A DNA stretch of 64,000 bases from an uncultured Flavobacteriales bacterium (GCA_946482515.1 CAMLRS010000004.1:1-64000); one strand, 5' to 3'; numbered from the stretch's first letter, positions 37,978-47,950 are shown. The notes: generated by a model from the sequence alone, not told the origin. Numbers and translations: made by a program.

Positions 37978-39453
37978 ATGAACAAGCCGCGCAATCTAAC
38001 GATTTACAACAGTCTTTCCGGACAGAAGGAACCCTTTAAGCCCCTTCACGAAAACCGTGTAGGCATGTATGTCTGCGGGCCGACGCTTTACAGTGAGCCC
38101 CACATGGGTAACATGCGTACGTTCATCAATTTCGATATGATCTACCGCTACCTGCTGTTCCTCGGCTACGATGTGAAGTACGTGCGGAATATCACCGATG
38201 CCGGACATATCACCAACAGCGCCGGCGAAGCGGTCGACAGTATCGGAAAAGCGGCGAAGCTCGAACAGGTACAATCGCTCGAGATCGTTTACAAATTCAA
38301 CGTCAAATTCCAGGAGCTGCAGCGTATCTACAACATGCTGCCACCGAGCATCGAGCCAACAGCTACCGGGCATATCCAGGAACAGATCGAGATCATCGAG
38401 CAAATCCTGGCGAATGGATTGGCTTATGTGGTCAACGGTTCCGTATACTTCGACGTAAAAGCCTACAGCGAGCGATTTGAGTACGGTATTCTCAGCGGTC
38501 GGAAAGTAGATGAGCTCGAAGAAGAAACACGCACACTCAATGCCCAGGATGAAAAGCGCTTTTTCGCCGATTTCGCCCTGTGGAAAAAAGCCAACCCGGA
38601 CGATATGCAGATCTGGCGTTCGCCGTGGGGCGATGGCAACCCTGGCTGGCACATCGAATGTACGGCTATGAGCACCAAATACCTCGGTCCGCAATTCGAC
38701 ATTCACGGCGGCGGACTCGACCTGAAATTCCCGCACCACGAAGACGAGATCGCGCAAAGCTGCGGTTCGCATGGTGTAAACCCGGCCAATTACTGGATGC
38801 ACGCCAACATGCTGAACGTGAACGGTCAGAAAATGAGCAAATCGCTGGGGAATTACTTCCTGCCGAAAGAGATCATCGAAGGTTCGACGACTGTATTCGA
38901 CAAACCGTATAGCCCGGATGTGATCCGTTTCTTCATGATGCAGGCGCATTACCGCAGTACGCTCGATTTCACATCGGATGCGCTGAATGCTGCCGAGAAA
39001 GGCTACAATCGTTTGGTCGAAGCGCTGAAACTACTGCCTTCACTACCCGAATCAGCTGAAAACACGAATGATCCGGAAGCCTGGGCTGCCGAGTGCTACC
39101 GCGTAATGAACGACGACTTCAACACGCCTATGCTCATCGCGCAGCTGTTCGAAGCGGTCAAATGGATCAACTCTGTAAACGACGGTAAAGCGAGCATGAC
39201 TGCCGCCGGCAAGCAATTGCTGCTGAATACGTTGAATGCTTTCATTGGCGAAGTACTCGGTTTGACGGTCGAAGACAATCGCAGCGATGATGGCTTGGTA
39301 GACAAAGTCATGGAAGTGGTACTCGAGCTGCGCAAAACGGCACGTGAAAACAAAGACTGGACAGCTTCCGATAAAATCCGCGATCACCTGGCTGCAGCCG
39401 GAATCGTCGTAAAAGATGGAAAAGACGGGGCGACCTGGTCGGTACAACCATGA
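37978..39453 (+). CDS. cysS: Cysteinyl-tRNA synthetase
   Basis: A 491-residue class I aminoacyl-tRNA synthetase. The HIGH motif is HMGN at residues 42-45, just after the zinc ligand Cys33 in VCGPTLY. The further zinc site includes [10 protein letters not shown] and HHEDE. KMSKS is at residues 285-289. The C-terminal helical anticodon domain is complete. Its stop overlaps the ATG of rnpA. A -7-like box TATCTTCG lies at 37948-37955. Confidence 0.97.
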   Translation: MNKPRNLTIYNSLSGQKEPFKPLHENRVGMYVCGPTLYSEPHMGNMRTFINFDMIYRYLLFLGYDVKYVRNITDAGHITNSAGEAVDSIGKAAKLEQVQSLEIVYKFNVKFQELQRIYNMLPPSIEPTATGHIQEQIEIIEQILANGLAYVVNGSVYFDVKAYSERFEYGILSGRKVDELEEETRTLNAQDEKRFFADFALWKKANPDDMQIWRSPWGDGNPGWHIECTAMSTKYLGPQFDIHGGGLDLKFPHHEDEIAQSCGSHGVNPANYWMHANMLNVNGQKMSKSLGNYFLPKEIIEGSTTVFDKPYSPDVIRFFMMQAHYRSTLDFTSDALNAAEKGYNRLVEALKLLPSLPESAENTNDPEAWAAECYRVMNDDFNTPMLIAQLFEAVKWINSVNDGKASMTAAGKQLLLNTLNAFIGEVLGLTVEDNRSDDGLVDKVMEVVLELRKTARENKDWTASDKIRDHLAAAGIVVKDGKDGATWSVQP

Positions 39454-39848
39454 ACGAACGCTTTGGTAAATCCTACAAGCTGTGCAGCCGCAAAGTGATC
39501 GCCCGCATCTTCGATGAAGGGAATTCCGTCAGGCATTACCCGTTTTTGGTACAGTTTGTGGAGCAACCTGTCGAAGGAGATCAACCCTTTCAGCTCGTTT
39601 TTTCGGCACCCAAGCGCACCTTCAAGAAGGCCCATGAGCGCAACCGGATTAAACGCCTGCTGAGGGAAGCATTCCGGAAGAAAAAGTTAATTTTGGAAGA
39701 AGCGCTCCGGCAACACAATAAACAATTGGCGCTGTTTGTTATTTATACAGCCAAAGAAGAATTGCCCTTGCAGGTATTGCTGGCCAAAACAGCTGCTTTG
39801 CTGGAGAAAATTACACAAGAACTGACAGATGAAACAACTCAAAAATAG
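39450..39848 (+). CDS. rnpA: Ribonuclease P protein component
   Basis: A 132-residue basic protein that binds the RNase P RNA and helps process the 5' ends of tRNA precursors. The RNR motif is HERNRIKRLLREAFRKKK (about residues 60-77), and the N-terminal YKLCSRKVIARIF is the usual first strand and helix. The start overlaps the cysS stop and its end overlaps the next gene by 20 bases. In many bacteria rnpA follows rpmH near the origin; here it sits with cysS and an S41 protease, as in other Bacteroidota. Confidence 0.95.
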   Translation: MNERFGKSYKLCSRKVIARIFDEGNSVRHYPFLVQFVEQPVEGDQPFQLVFSAPKRTFKKAHERNRIKRLLREAFRKKKLILEEALRQHNKQLALFVIYTAKEELPLQVLLAKTAALLEKITQELTDETTQK

Positions 39849-41475
39849 CTTCAGATCGCTGCTCCTTGGCGGAGTATTTACGCTGGTGGCGTTTTACCAT
39901 TCCGCGCAGACGAACGGCTTCGAGGTACTCAAAAACCTCGAGCTCATGGACATGATCTACGAGCAGCTCGATATGTACTATGTCGACGATCCGCAGCCGG
40001 GAGCGATGGGAAAAACCGCCATCGATGCCATGTTGCGCGAGCTCGATCCGTATACGGTTTACTACCATGAATCCAACATGGAAGATTACAAGCTGATGAC
40101 CACCGGCCAGTATGGCGGCATTGGTGCGCTGATCCGCAGAATGGGTGAATACACCTACATCGCCGAGCCCTACGAAGGCAGTCCATCGATGAAAGCGGGT
40201 GCGAAAGCCGGCGACAAGATCCTTTCCATCGATAATGTCGACATGCGCGGCAAAGACAGTGATGAAGTTTCTTCCGCATTGAAAGGACCGAAAGGCTCGA
40301 CCATCCAGTTGAAAGTAGATCGCAACGGTCAGCCGGTAACGCTGTCCATTACCCGCGACGAAATCAAATTACCGGATGTGCCTTATTCCGGCATGCTAAC
40401 CAATGAAACAGGCTACATCAAGCTCAACAGCTTTACCCAGACAGCTTCGGCAGATGTGCGTAAGGCTTATGAAGAGCTGAAAGTAAAAGGCATGAAATCG
40501 CTGGTGCTCGATCTGCGCGGAAATGGCGGTGGCTTGCTCATCGAAGCGGTTCGTATCGTGAATATGTTCGTGAAAAAAGGACAAACCGTGGTAACGACGA
40601 AAGGCCGCATCAAAGAAGAAAACCGCGATTACAAAACACCGGATGCACCTATCGACCTCGATATTCCGCTGGTAGTACTCATCGACGACGGCTCGGCTTC
40701 GGCCAGTGAGATCGTTGCCGGCAGCTTGCAGGATCTCGACCGGGCAGTAATCGTGGGAAATACGTCCTTCGGAAAAGGCCTCGTGCAGCGTACGTTCGAC
40801 CTGAAATACGGCTCCAAGATCAAGATCACCATTTCAAAATACTACACTCCTTCCGGCCGTTGTGTGCAGCGACTCGATTATTACGACCACGAAATGGGCG
40901 AGAAACCCAAAGAATTGCCCGATTCATTGCTCAAAACCTTCACCACGGCCAACGGGCGTAAAGTGATCGAAGGACGCGGGATCGAACCGGATATTTCCGT
41001 CGATGAGCTGAGCTACAGCCGACTCACCGCCATGCTCGTGCTCAACAACATCGTGTTCAATTACGCAACCGAATATGCGCGCCAGCATCCGACGATCGAA
41101 GCCGCTTCAACGTTTAAGCTCAGCGATGAAGAATACGCGAAATTCAAGGAATACGTGCTGAAGCAGGAATTCACCTATTCGACCGCTTCCGAAGAACAGC
41201 TTGAGCGCATGAAGGAAACCGCCGAATCGGAAGGTTTCTACGGTGATCTGAAGGCCGAATACGATGCGTTGATGGCGAAAGTCACGCCGTCGAAAGAACG
41301 CGACCTGGAGAAATTCAACGAAGAAATTCGTGACATCCTCGCCAACGAGATCGTATCGCGCTATTATTACCAGACAGGCCGTGCCGAGCAAGCTTTCCAG
41401 GAAGACCGCGACATCATCAAAGCGCTGGAAATCCTCCGCGACAGCAAGCAATACAATACTATTTTGGGCAGATAA
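39829..41475 (+). CDS. ctpA: S41-family carboxy-terminal processing protease
   Basis: A 548-residue exported serine protease. A signal peptide or anchor lies at residues 1-27, followed by a helical region, a PDZ domain (about 85-175, with GGIGALIRR and AGAKAGDKILSID), and the S41 catalytic domain. The serine is in DDGSASASEIV, and the lysine of FGKGLVQ follows about 25 residues later, the Ser-Lys dyad of the family. A C-terminal region of about 160 residues is specific to Bacteroidota-type members. It starts inside rnpA, so translation is coupled. Confidence 0.94.
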   Translation: MKQLKNSFRSLLLGGVFTLVAFYHSAQTNGFEVLKNLELMDMIYEQLDMYYVDDPQPGAMGKTAIDAMLRELDPYTVYYHESNMEDYKLMTTGQYGGIGALIRRMGEYTYIAEPYEGSPSMKAGAKAGDKILSIDNVDMRGKDSDEVSSALKGPKGSTIQLKVDRNGQPVTLSITRDEIKLPDVPYSGMLTNETGYIKLNSFTQTASADVRKAYEELKVKGMKSLVLDLRGNGGGLLIEAVRIVNMFVKKGQTVVTTKGRIKEENRDYKTPDAPIDLDIPLVVLIDDGSASASEIVAGSLQDLDRAVIVGNTSFGKGLVQRTFDLKYGSKIKITISKYYTPSGRCVQRLDYYDHEMGEKPKELPDSLLKTFTTANGRKVIEGRGIEPDISVDELSYSRLTAMLVLNNIVFNYATEYARQHPTIEAASTFKLSDEEYAKFKEYVLKQEFTYSTASEEQLERMKETAESEGFYGDLKAEYDALMAKVTPSKERDLEKFNEEIRDILANEIVSRYYYQTGRAEQAFQEDRDIIKALEILRDSKQYNTILGR

Positions 41476-41502
41476 GCGTTTATCGGGTAAACTACGATTC
41501 TT

Positions 41503-43068
41503 ATGCTGGACCGGCTGACGGGCAAACCCGTTCATCTTTACCTCCATTTGTTCTGTTGCTCGTTGCTGGCTGCGGGACTGCCTGCCAGTAAAATTCCGCT
41601 CTCATTGGCCACCATGCTCGGTGTGCTGAATCTCTTGCTCAAAGCCGACTTCCGTTCCTACTGGAACCAATTGCGCACGAATCGCCTGGCGTGGGGCCTG
41701 TGGCTTTACCTGGCCGTTCTGCTGCTTTCCCTTGGCTGGACATCCGACTGGGCATATGCATCACACGATTTGCGGGTGAAGCTGCCGCTGATCGCCATTC
41801 CCTTGCTGCTGATCTGCTATCCGATAGAAAAAAGAAAGCATCTGCTTTGGCTACTCGGCTTGTTCATAGCCAGCTTGTTCGTTACATCGCTCATCAACAT
41901 TGGTGCTTACTGGCATTGGTGGGGAAATACCACTTACGATGACATCCGCGGGTTGTCGCTGTTTGCTTCGCACATCCGTTATGCGCTCATGATTGTGATG
42001 GGAATTGCGCTGTGCATCACCTGGATCCTGGCGCGCCTGCCGTATCGCATCATCCCGCTGTTGCTGGCAATTTGGTGGATCGCTTACACCAATTATTCGC
42101 AGGTACTTTCCGGTTACCTCGCTTTGGGGGCCGTAGCAGCCGTGACATTCATCTGGTTTTTGCGCGAAATCCGTAAAACGTGGTTGAAAGCTGCGATAAG
42201 CCTGACCGCTGTCGGATGTATTGTGACCGCGATTCTTGTGGTGGTCAATATTATGGAACCCGTTCCACACAAAGTGGTGATGCACAACCTGCCGAAATAT
42301 ACCGAAGCCGGCGGCTGGTACTGGCACGATACGATCGATCCGCATTGGGAAAACGGCTATCCCGTTATCGCTTTTATCAACGAAGAAGAGCTTTCAACGG
42401 GCTGGAACGCCGCTTCCGAGGTCGATTATTACACAGGAACAGACCGCAAGCGTCGGCCGCTGCATTACACCCTGTGGCTGTATATGACTTCAAAAGGGCT
42501 GCACAAGGACTCGGCCGGTTTTTCGAAAATGACCGCCAAAGACGTAACGAACGTGGAAGCCGGTTATACCTCTGTCCTGCTCACCAAAACAGGCTTCCGC
42601 GCCCGGCTGAACGGCATGAAGCACCAGCTTGAGCACCCGGAAAACCCGAATGGTCATTCGCTGTTGCAGCGCCTGGAATACTGGAAAGCCGGTACGGCCA
42701 TCATTCGCGGTCACTGGCTGACAGGTGTGGGCTTCGGCGATGTCGACAACGCTTTCAAAACCCATTACGCAACTTCCGGGACGTTGCTCGAAAAGGAAAT
42801 GCAACTACGTGCCCATAACCAGTACATGACCAGCTGGATCAGTGCCGGAATTGCAGGATTAATTGCCTTTTTACTCTGGTGGATTGGTTTTTTCCGTGCA
42901 GCCTGGAAACAGCACCGGTATGCGGCATTGTGTTTCAGCGCGATCGCCATTTGTTCCTTCCTGGTGGAAGACACGCTCGAAACACAGGTTGGCATCACTT
43001 TCGTTGCCTTTTTCTACGGATTATTCGCCGGTTACTTCCAAATTAATCCGCGCGTAACGAAGTCTTGA
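41503..43068 (+). CDS. O-antigen ligase / polymerase family membrane protein
   Basis: A 521-residue polytopic membrane protein with about ten helices. A large outer loop of about 140 residues lies between roughly 255 and 395, and MQLRAHNQYM carries His438 of the Wzy_C/WaaL motif (RxHNxxL-like). Such proteins join or polymerise undecaprenyl-linked glycans on the periplasmic side. Which glycan is unknown; it is distant from the glycan cluster at 4-15 kb but could use its product. It starts 27 bases after the protease and is probably co-transcribed with it. Confidence 0.82.
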   Translation: MLDRLTGKPVHLYLHLFCCSLLAAGLPASKIPLSLATMLGVLNLLLKADFRSYWNQLRTNRLAWGLWLYLAVLLLSLGWTSDWAYASHDLRVKLPLIAIPLLLICYPIEKRKHLLWLLGLFIASLFVTSLINIGAYWHWWGNTTYDDIRGLSLFASHIRYALMIVMGIALCITWILARLPYRIIPLLLAIWWIAYTNYSQVLSGYLALGAVAAVTFIWFLREIRKTWLKAAISLTAVGCIVTAILVVVNIMEPVPHKVVMHNLPKYTEAGGWYWHDTIDPHWENGYPVIAFINEEELSTGWNAASEVDYYTGTDRKRRPLHYTLWLYMTSKGLHKDSAGFSKMTAKDVTNVEAGYTSVLLTKTGFRARLNGMKHQLEHPENPNGHSLLQRLEYWKAGTAIIRGHWLTGVGFGDVDNAFKTHYATSGTLLEKEMQLRAHNQYMTSWISAGIAGLIAFLLWWIGFFRAAWKQHRYAALCFSAIAICSFLVEDTLETQVGITFVAFFYGLFAGYFQINPRVTKS

Positions 43069-43100
43069 TCGTTACAACCGCTTGTAACTCATAATTCCTT

Positions 43101-43108
43101 TATCTTTA
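43101..43108 (+). promoter_or_regulatory. Predicted -7 box for mgtE
   Basis: TATCTTTA matches TAnnTTTG at seven of eight positions, 19 bases before the ATG at 43128. Confidence 0.35.
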
Positions 43109-43127
43109 CGCTCAAATTCTGTCATCC

Positions 43128-44474
43128 ATGCGGTTTGAGCTGACCAAAGAATTCCTCGAGCGCATCCGGGAAGCCATCTCCTCGGCTGATTACGCGTGGA
43201 TACAGGAGAACGTTGCCCAGCTTCACTTTGCGGACATCGCAGAGATCATGGATGAGCTGCCGATGGAGCAGTCCAAATTCCTGTATTACCAACTGGATGA
43301 GGACCTGCAGGCCGATGTGCTCATGGAGCTCGAAGAGGACAACCGCGATCGTTTCCTCGCCTCTCTTTCTTCTAAGGAAATCGCCGAACAGCTCGAAAAC
43401 CTCGATTCCGATGACGCGGCAGACATCCTTGGTGAGCTGCCCGATGACAAGGTCCAGGAAGTGATCTCCCAGATGGAAGATGACGAAGCCGCGGATATCG
43501 TCGACCTCCTCAATTATGATGAAGATACCGCCGGTGGACTTATGCAGAAAGAGTTCATCCAGGCCCGGCTCGACTGGCCGGTGAATCGCTGCCTGGTCGA
43601 ATTGCGCCGTCAGGCCGAGGATGTGGAGAAAGTCTATACGATTTACGTTGTCGACGACCTGAACAAGCTTGTCGGGGTACTTTCCCTGAAGCGCCTGCTG
43701 TTTGCCAGCCCAAAGACGCAGATCCGCGATCTGTACGAAGAAAAGAACGTCATTTTCGTTAAAACGAACGACACCAGCGAGAAAGTTGCGCGGGTGATGG
43801 ATAAATACAACATGGTCTCCATTCCGGTGGTGGATCTGCAGCACAAGCTCGTAGGCCGCATCACCATCGACGACGTCGTGGATATCATCAAGGAAGAGGC
43901 CGACAAAGACTTCCAGCTGGCTTCCGGTATCTCCGAAAACGTAGAACCAAGCTCCAGCGTGTGGCGGATGTCGCGTGCACGTTTGCCGTGGCTGCTCATC
44001 GGTATGCTGGGCGGAACGCTGAGTGCGCAGGTCATTTCCAGCTTCGAAGGCAGCATCACTAAAATCCCGGCGCTGGCATTTTTCATTCCGCTGATCACGG
44101 CGATGGGTGGAAACGTGGGTGTACAATCCTCGGCGATCGTGGTACAATCACTGGCGCGAGGTAACGATCCCTTCGACAGTATCTTCTCCAAAGTGGGCAA
44201 AGAAGCCTTAGGTGGACTCCTGAGCGGAACTTTGTGCGCTTCCCTGATCTTCGGATTCGCGCTCCTGTTCAACGATATGCGACTCGGCCTCGTTGTGAGC
44301 CTTTCCCTCTTCACGGTCATCATTTTCGCAGCCGTCTTCGGCACGATGGTTCCGCTGGTACTCAACCGCTACAAGATCGATCCGGCTCTGGCCACCGGTC
44401 CTTTCGTTACCACTTCGAATGACGTACTCGGGCTGTTCATCTACTTCACGATCGGATTGCTGCTCTACCATTAG
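43128..44474 (+). CDS. mgtE: Magnesium transporter MgtE
   Basis: A 448-residue Mg2+ channel/transporter of the inner membrane. The N domain is an acidic helical superhelix (about residues 1-130, with LENLDSDDAADILGELPDD), followed by two CBS domains (about 130-255), a linker helix, and five membrane helices from about 285. AMGGNVGVQSSAI near residue 325 is the conserved helix motif of the family. The cytoplasmic acidic domains sense Mg2+ and close the pore. Length is normal. It has its own promoter. Confidence 0.96.
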   Translation: MRFELTKEFLERIREAISSADYAWIQENVAQLHFADIAEIMDELPMEQSKFLYYQLDEDLQADVLMELEEDNRDRFLASLSSKEIAEQLENLDSDDAADILGELPDDKVQEVISQMEDDEAADIVDLLNYDEDTAGGLMQKEFIQARLDWPVNRCLVELRRQAEDVEKVYTIYVVDDLNKLVGVLSLKRLLFASPKTQIRDLYEEKNVIFVKTNDTSEKVARVMDKYNMVSIPVVDLQHKLVGRITIDDVVDIIKEEADKDFQLASGISENVEPSSSVWRMSRARLPWLLIGMLGGTLSAQVISSFEGSITKIPALAFFIPLITAMGGNVGVQSSAIVVQSLARGNDPFDSIFSKVGKEALGGLLSGTLCASLIFGFALLFNDMRLGLVVSLSLFTVIIFAAVFGTMVPLVLNRYKIDPALATGPFVTTSNDVLGLFIYFTIGLLLYH

Positions 44475-44485
44475 GAAGAAAATCT

Positions 44486-44632
44486 TTCACCACAAAGGAG
44501 CAAAGACTCATATAAGGCATACTGTATAAGAAAACAAAGATATTTTGTCGTGTAAGCCTTTAGGCTAACAAAATCCCTTTGCTACCTTAACAAACACAGC
44601 CAGGTAATTGCCCTTTGCTTCTTTGTGGTGAA
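44486..44632. repeat. Terminal-inverted-repeat element, copy 4
   Basis: Left end TTCACCACAAAGGAGCAAAG (44486-44505) and right end CTTTGCTTCTTTGTGGTGAA (44613-44632) pair at 19 of 20 positions. At 147 bp it is the shortest and probably least altered copy. It lies between the stop codons of the convergent mgtE and the minus-strand membrane gene. Inner arms ACTCATATAAGGCATACTG and (other strand) CTGTGTTTGTTAAG match copies 2 and 3. Confidence 0.9.
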
Positions 44633-44645
44633 AACCCTTGAAACA

Positions 44646-45251
44646 TCAGTGCGTTTTTCGCAGGACGAAAAAGCGGTAACAGCTGATTCCAGCCACAGCG
44701 ATAGCAATGAGAATTTCTTCCGGGAAAGTGACGAAATACGTTATGCCGACCAAAACACCTCCTGTTGCTAACAATAACAGGTTCTGCTGCTGCAACGGCC
44801 GGGTGATCTGCGCCATATCCAGTACTTTGAAGCGCTGTGGAAAGAGAAATTGCTGGCGATAAACCAATATGCCGTTCAGAACGATCAATGGAATGAGGAT
44901 CAAACCCTGCTGGATCCCCAATTCTTCATATACCAGGAATTCCCATGTACGCACTTTCCAGTCGAGCGCAGGATTCAGCTGTACGAGCGCCAGTGCGATC
45001 AGTGAGCAGGCTGCCAGCATCAACAGCAATGACATGATCAACGATTTATTGAATAGCTGGCGTTCGCTTGCTTTTCCTGCGTAGCGGAGTCGTTTGAGTC
45101 CTTTGGCGATCGTGAGACCATAGGCCAGCAGCCAGTCAATGAGGTAAAACAGCAGGATAAACGACAGGTCCCAGCCCCACGCCAGGTAGCCGATCACCGG
45201 AATGGCGGCCTCCAGGAATGTTTGGATCAGAAAAGCACGCTGCGGTGTCAT
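44646..45251 (-). CDS. Integral membrane protein of unknown function
   Basis: A 201-residue protein with about six hydrophobic segments and a short basic loop (KGLKRLRYAGKASERQLF) around residues 51-68. No family was recognised. It ends with the basic RKTH. The ATG overlaps the stop of the upstream TPR lipoprotein gene (ATGA), so translation is coupled and the two products may act in the same envelope process. The downstream end abuts a repeat element. Confidence 0.78.
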   Translation of the reverse strand: MTPQRAFLIQTFLEAAIPVIGYLAWGWDLSFILLFYLIDWLLAYGLTIAKGLKRLRYAGKASERQLFNKSLIMSLLLMLAACSLIALALVQLNPALDWKVRTWEFLVYEELGIQQGLILIPLIVLNGILVYRQQFLFPQRFKVLDMAQITRPLQQQNLLLLATGGVLVGITYFVTFPEEILIAIAVAGISCYRFFVLRKTH

Positions 45252-46276
45252 TTTTTGTAGCGGATACGCTCAGCCGCTTCTTTGGAAAGCGTGAATTCAG
45301 GATCGTATTTCAACGCCTTTCCGTAGGCTTCCAATGCCCGCGGATAGTTCTTCTGGTCTTCGTAACAAAGTCCGAGGTTGTGCCATGCTTCCACGAAACG
45401 CGGTTCTTTCTGAAGGGTGTTCTGGTAGAAAATCATCGCGCTGTCGATATCGTTTTGCTGGAACTGCTTGATCCATCCCTGCTGGAATGTCGACATGCTG
45501 AAATTCGGGTCTTTTTTGGCCATCTGGCGGTACATCTGCAATGCCTGCTCGGATTTCTGCATGCGCTGCTGTGTCGTCAGCTTATCCGAATCGGCCAGGC
45601 GCTGGTAGCTATAGGCCAGTGAATACATCGCATCGATGGAATTCGGACGGAGCTGTGTCGCCGTGATGTAATATTCCAGGCAAACCGAATCGTTGTCCTG
45701 CAGGTACAGATCGCCCAACGCGATATACGCTTCGAAGAAATCCGGGTCCTGATCGATGGCCGTCTGGTAGGATGATTTGGCCAGCTTGGCGTTGCCCAGT
45801 TTGCGGTATAGCGTTCCTTTCATGATATACGCATCGCGGTAACGCTTGTCGACACGCAGCGCTTCGTTGATGTAATAGAACGCCAGATCGTAGTTGTCCA
45901 GAAAAACATACGTGGAAGCGAGTGCTACCAATGCTTTGGTGTTCTTCGGCTGCCGCTTGACCACTACTTTGAAATGATCCTGTGCAACCATGACTTCGCT
46001 TACTGTACGGGTTGCGCGGTTGTTGAGCGCAGATGCATACAGGAAACGCGCTTCCACATTGCTCGAATCGAGTCGGTAGGCCTTTGCACCGTCTTTCAGG
46101 GCATTATCATAATCGTGGCGCTCCATGAGCACATTTCCATGCTGAATGATAATAGGCAGGCTGTCCGGGTAGCGCTTGTAGAGCTCATCAATTGTGAGCT
46201 TTTTAGCCGGTTTTTCAGGAGCAGAGCCACACGCTGCCAGGATCAGGAAAGGAATACAAAACAGAACAATACGCAT
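45248..46276 (-). CDS. TPR-repeat lipoprotein
   Basis: A 342-residue lipoprotein: the signal peptide MRIVLFCIPFLILAACGS has a good lipobox (LAAC, Cys16). The rest is a chain of about eight tetratricopeptide repeats (for example YDNALKDGAKAYRLDSSNVEARF, DAYIMKGTLYRKLGNAKLAKSSYQTAI and VEAWHNLGLCYEDQKNYPRALEAYGKALKYDPEF), a protein-binding solenoid. ATG 46276 is chosen because it begins the lipoprotein signal; in-frame codons upstream give no signal. Function unknown; it may assemble envelope partners together with the coupled membrane protein. Confidence 0.88.
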   Translation of the reverse strand: MRIVLFCIPFLILAACGSAPEKPAKKLTIDELYKRYPDSLPIIIQHGNVLMERHDYDNALKDGAKAYRLDSSNVEARFLYASALNNRATRTVSEVMVAQDHFKVVVKRQPKNTKALVALASTYVFLDNYDLAFYYINEALRVDKRYRDAYIMKGTLYRKLGNAKLAKSSYQTAIDQDPDFFEAYIALGDLYLQDNDSVCLEYYITATQLRPNSIDAMYSLAYSYQRLADSDKLTTQQRMQKSEQALQMYRQMAKKDPNFSMSTFQQGWIKQFQQNDIDSAMIFYQNTLQKEPRFVEAWHNLGLCYEDQKNYPRALEAYGKALKYDPEFTLSKEAAERIRYKK

Positions 46277-46550
46277 AGTACATCGTTGGATGCCAAAGTT
46301 ACTGAAATCTTCAGGAAGAGGCCACAGGAATGCCCTCATGAATTTTACCATTGCGTAAACTAACGCTGGCAGGGAATGAATGGTTGGCAAATTATCTACA
46401 ATTAGTGATTTTATGCATGCATAGTTTAAATTTTGCTCATCACGGAAGGCTGTTTGTTCGTTTTCGGGACGGCTTTATTTTTTTAACACCGGCAGAAATC
46501 AGGTTTTTTGCAAACTTCTCAGTACGCAATTAACATAAATCGCTAAGCTT

Positions 46551-46940
46551 ATGAAGAATCTATTACTACAATTGCGCCTCCAACCATCTACTAAATCAAT
46601 AGCTGCTAAAGGAAAATTCTTCCGACTAGTATTGCTGACAGGTTTTCTCTTTTCCGGTTTTTCGCTCTTCGGGCAGGAACGCCATTACCACTTCAGTGTG
46701 CAGGGTGTGACCGATCTTGGATCAGCGAAAAATATTACGGACATCCTTCGCCCGGTTTTCAATACGGAAGCCGAGCCGTTCGCTTTCTTCCCTTCGTTTG
46801 ACGACAACAGGGATGCATTCGATTTCAGCTCTTCTGTGCTGGTGACACGCGACCAGCTTCAGGCCATCCTGGAGCACAACGGCCTGGTACTGACTGCCTG
46901 GATTTCTGAAGATTATTCTACTAATTCCGAGAAACAATGA
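46551..46940 (+). CDS. Exported protein of unknown function
   Basis: A 129-residue protein with a long basic N-terminus and signal-like helix (LVLLTGFLFSGFSLFGQ, about residues 26-42). The mature part of about 85 residues (YHFSVQGVTDLGSAKNITDILRPVFN) is mixed in character and contains no cysteine. It was not recognised. The last codons overlap the ATG of the next secreted protein (ATGA), so the two are coupled. Confidence 0.7.
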   Translation: MKNLLLQLRLQPSTKSIAAKGKFFRLVLLTGFLFSGFSLFGQERHYHFSVQGVTDLGSAKNITDILRPVFNTEAEPFAFFPSFDDNRDAFDFSSSVLVTRDQLQAILEHNGLVLTAWISEDYSTNSEKQ

Positions 46941-47884
46941 GAGCCTCAGCACTACTACTCGCCGTTTTGAGCACAGCAGGAGCTTTGGCTCAGAACACCA
47001 ACTGTCCGAACGCCACTCAGGTGTGCAGCGACGCCGCTTTCTCCGGTAACAACACCGGCTTCGGAACACAGGAATTGCCCAACAACAATACGACTGACGG
47101 TTGTCTCACCGTTGAGCACCAGTCTTCCTGGTACTATTTCCAGCCGGTAACATCCGGAACCGTCGAGCTGACCATTACAACGGCAATCGATTACGACTTT
47201 GCCATCTGGACAGGCGGCTGCGGCAACCTCGGATCTCCCGTACGCTGTTCGTATGCAGGGTCTTTCGGAAATACCGGTCTGGGCAATGGAGCAGCCGACG
47301 TAACCGAGGATGCAAGCGGGAATCGATGGGTTGCACCACTGAACGTAGTTGCGGGTCAGATTTACATCATGCTGATCGACAACTTTACGTCGAACTCCAC
47401 ACCGTTTACACTCGACTGGACGTTCTCGAACGGAGCTACGCTGAACTGTACGCCGATTACGCTACCAACAGAGCTGGTTTCTTTCATGAGCAACTACGAT
47501 GCAAACCGCAATGTGAACAAAGTATCCTGGTCGACGCTTTCGGAGCGCGATAACGATTACTTCAGCCTTGAGCGCTCAACAGACGGCTCTGCCTGGGCTG
47601 TGATCGATCAGCAGGACGGTGCGGGAACCACCACCTCGTTCCACAACTACCAGTTTGAAGATTACAGCTTCGAGCCGGGCAAAGTAAATTACTACCGCCT
47701 CACGCAAACGGATTTCGACGGTCAGCGCACCACATTCGATGTGATTGCTGTTGACAACACCACAATAGAACGACCAATCGCAAAAGTGCTCAATACCATG
47801 GGACAGGAAATTCCACGCGATACCAAAGGCCTTGTTATACTACTCTACGAAGACGGATCGTCGCAACGAATATTCCGACAATAA
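46937..47884 (+). CDS. Secreted protein with possible C-terminal type IX sorting region
   Basis: A 315-residue exported protein (signal MRASALLLAVLSTAGALAQ). Residues about 20-175 form a cysteine-containing strand-rich domain (NCPNATQVCSDAAF, SWYYFQPVTSGTVELTITT, YDFAIWTGGC), reminiscent of Bacteroidota adhesin-like domains. A second strand-rich module follows (SWSTLSERDNDYFSLERSTDG, VNYYRLTQTDFDGQ), common before type IX signals. The end, VLNTMGQEIPRDTKGLVILLYEDGSSQRIF, resembles a short type A CTD. Export by type IX secretion is therefore inferred, not proven. Confidence 0.72.
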   Translation: MRASALLLAVLSTAGALAQNTNCPNATQVCSDAAFSGNNTGFGTQELPNNNTTDGCLTVEHQSSWYYFQPVTSGTVELTITTAIDYDFAIWTGGCGNLGSPVRCSYAGSFGNTGLGNGAADVTEDASGNRWVAPLNVVAGQIYIMLIDNFTSNSTPFTLDWTFSNGATLNCTPITLPTELVSFMSNYDANRNVNKVSWSTLSERDNDYFSLERSTDGSAWAVIDQQDGAGTTTSFHNYQFEDYSFEPGKVNYYRLTQTDFDGQRTTFDVIAVDNTTIERPIAKVLNTMGQEIPRDTKGLVILLYEDGSSQRIFRQ

Positions 47885-47919
47885 TTCCACTGCGGCTTTT
47901 CTGACTGGGAAACAAACAA

Positions 47920-47950
47920 AAAACGGGGGTTAGAATCTAACCCCCGTTTT
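47920..47950. terminator. Bidirectional rho-independent terminator
   Basis: A perfect 15-bp inverted repeat, AAAACGGGGGTTAGA (47920-47934) and TCTAACCCCCGTTTT (47936-47950), with a T-run on both sides. It serves the plus-strand secreted protein gene and the minus-strand sucB. Confidence 0.92.

Noticed and set aside
46277..46390. A longer N-terminus for the TPR lipoprotein
   Set aside because: The frame opens with TTG at 46390, but only ATG 46276 gives a signal peptide with a lipobox at the right distance.
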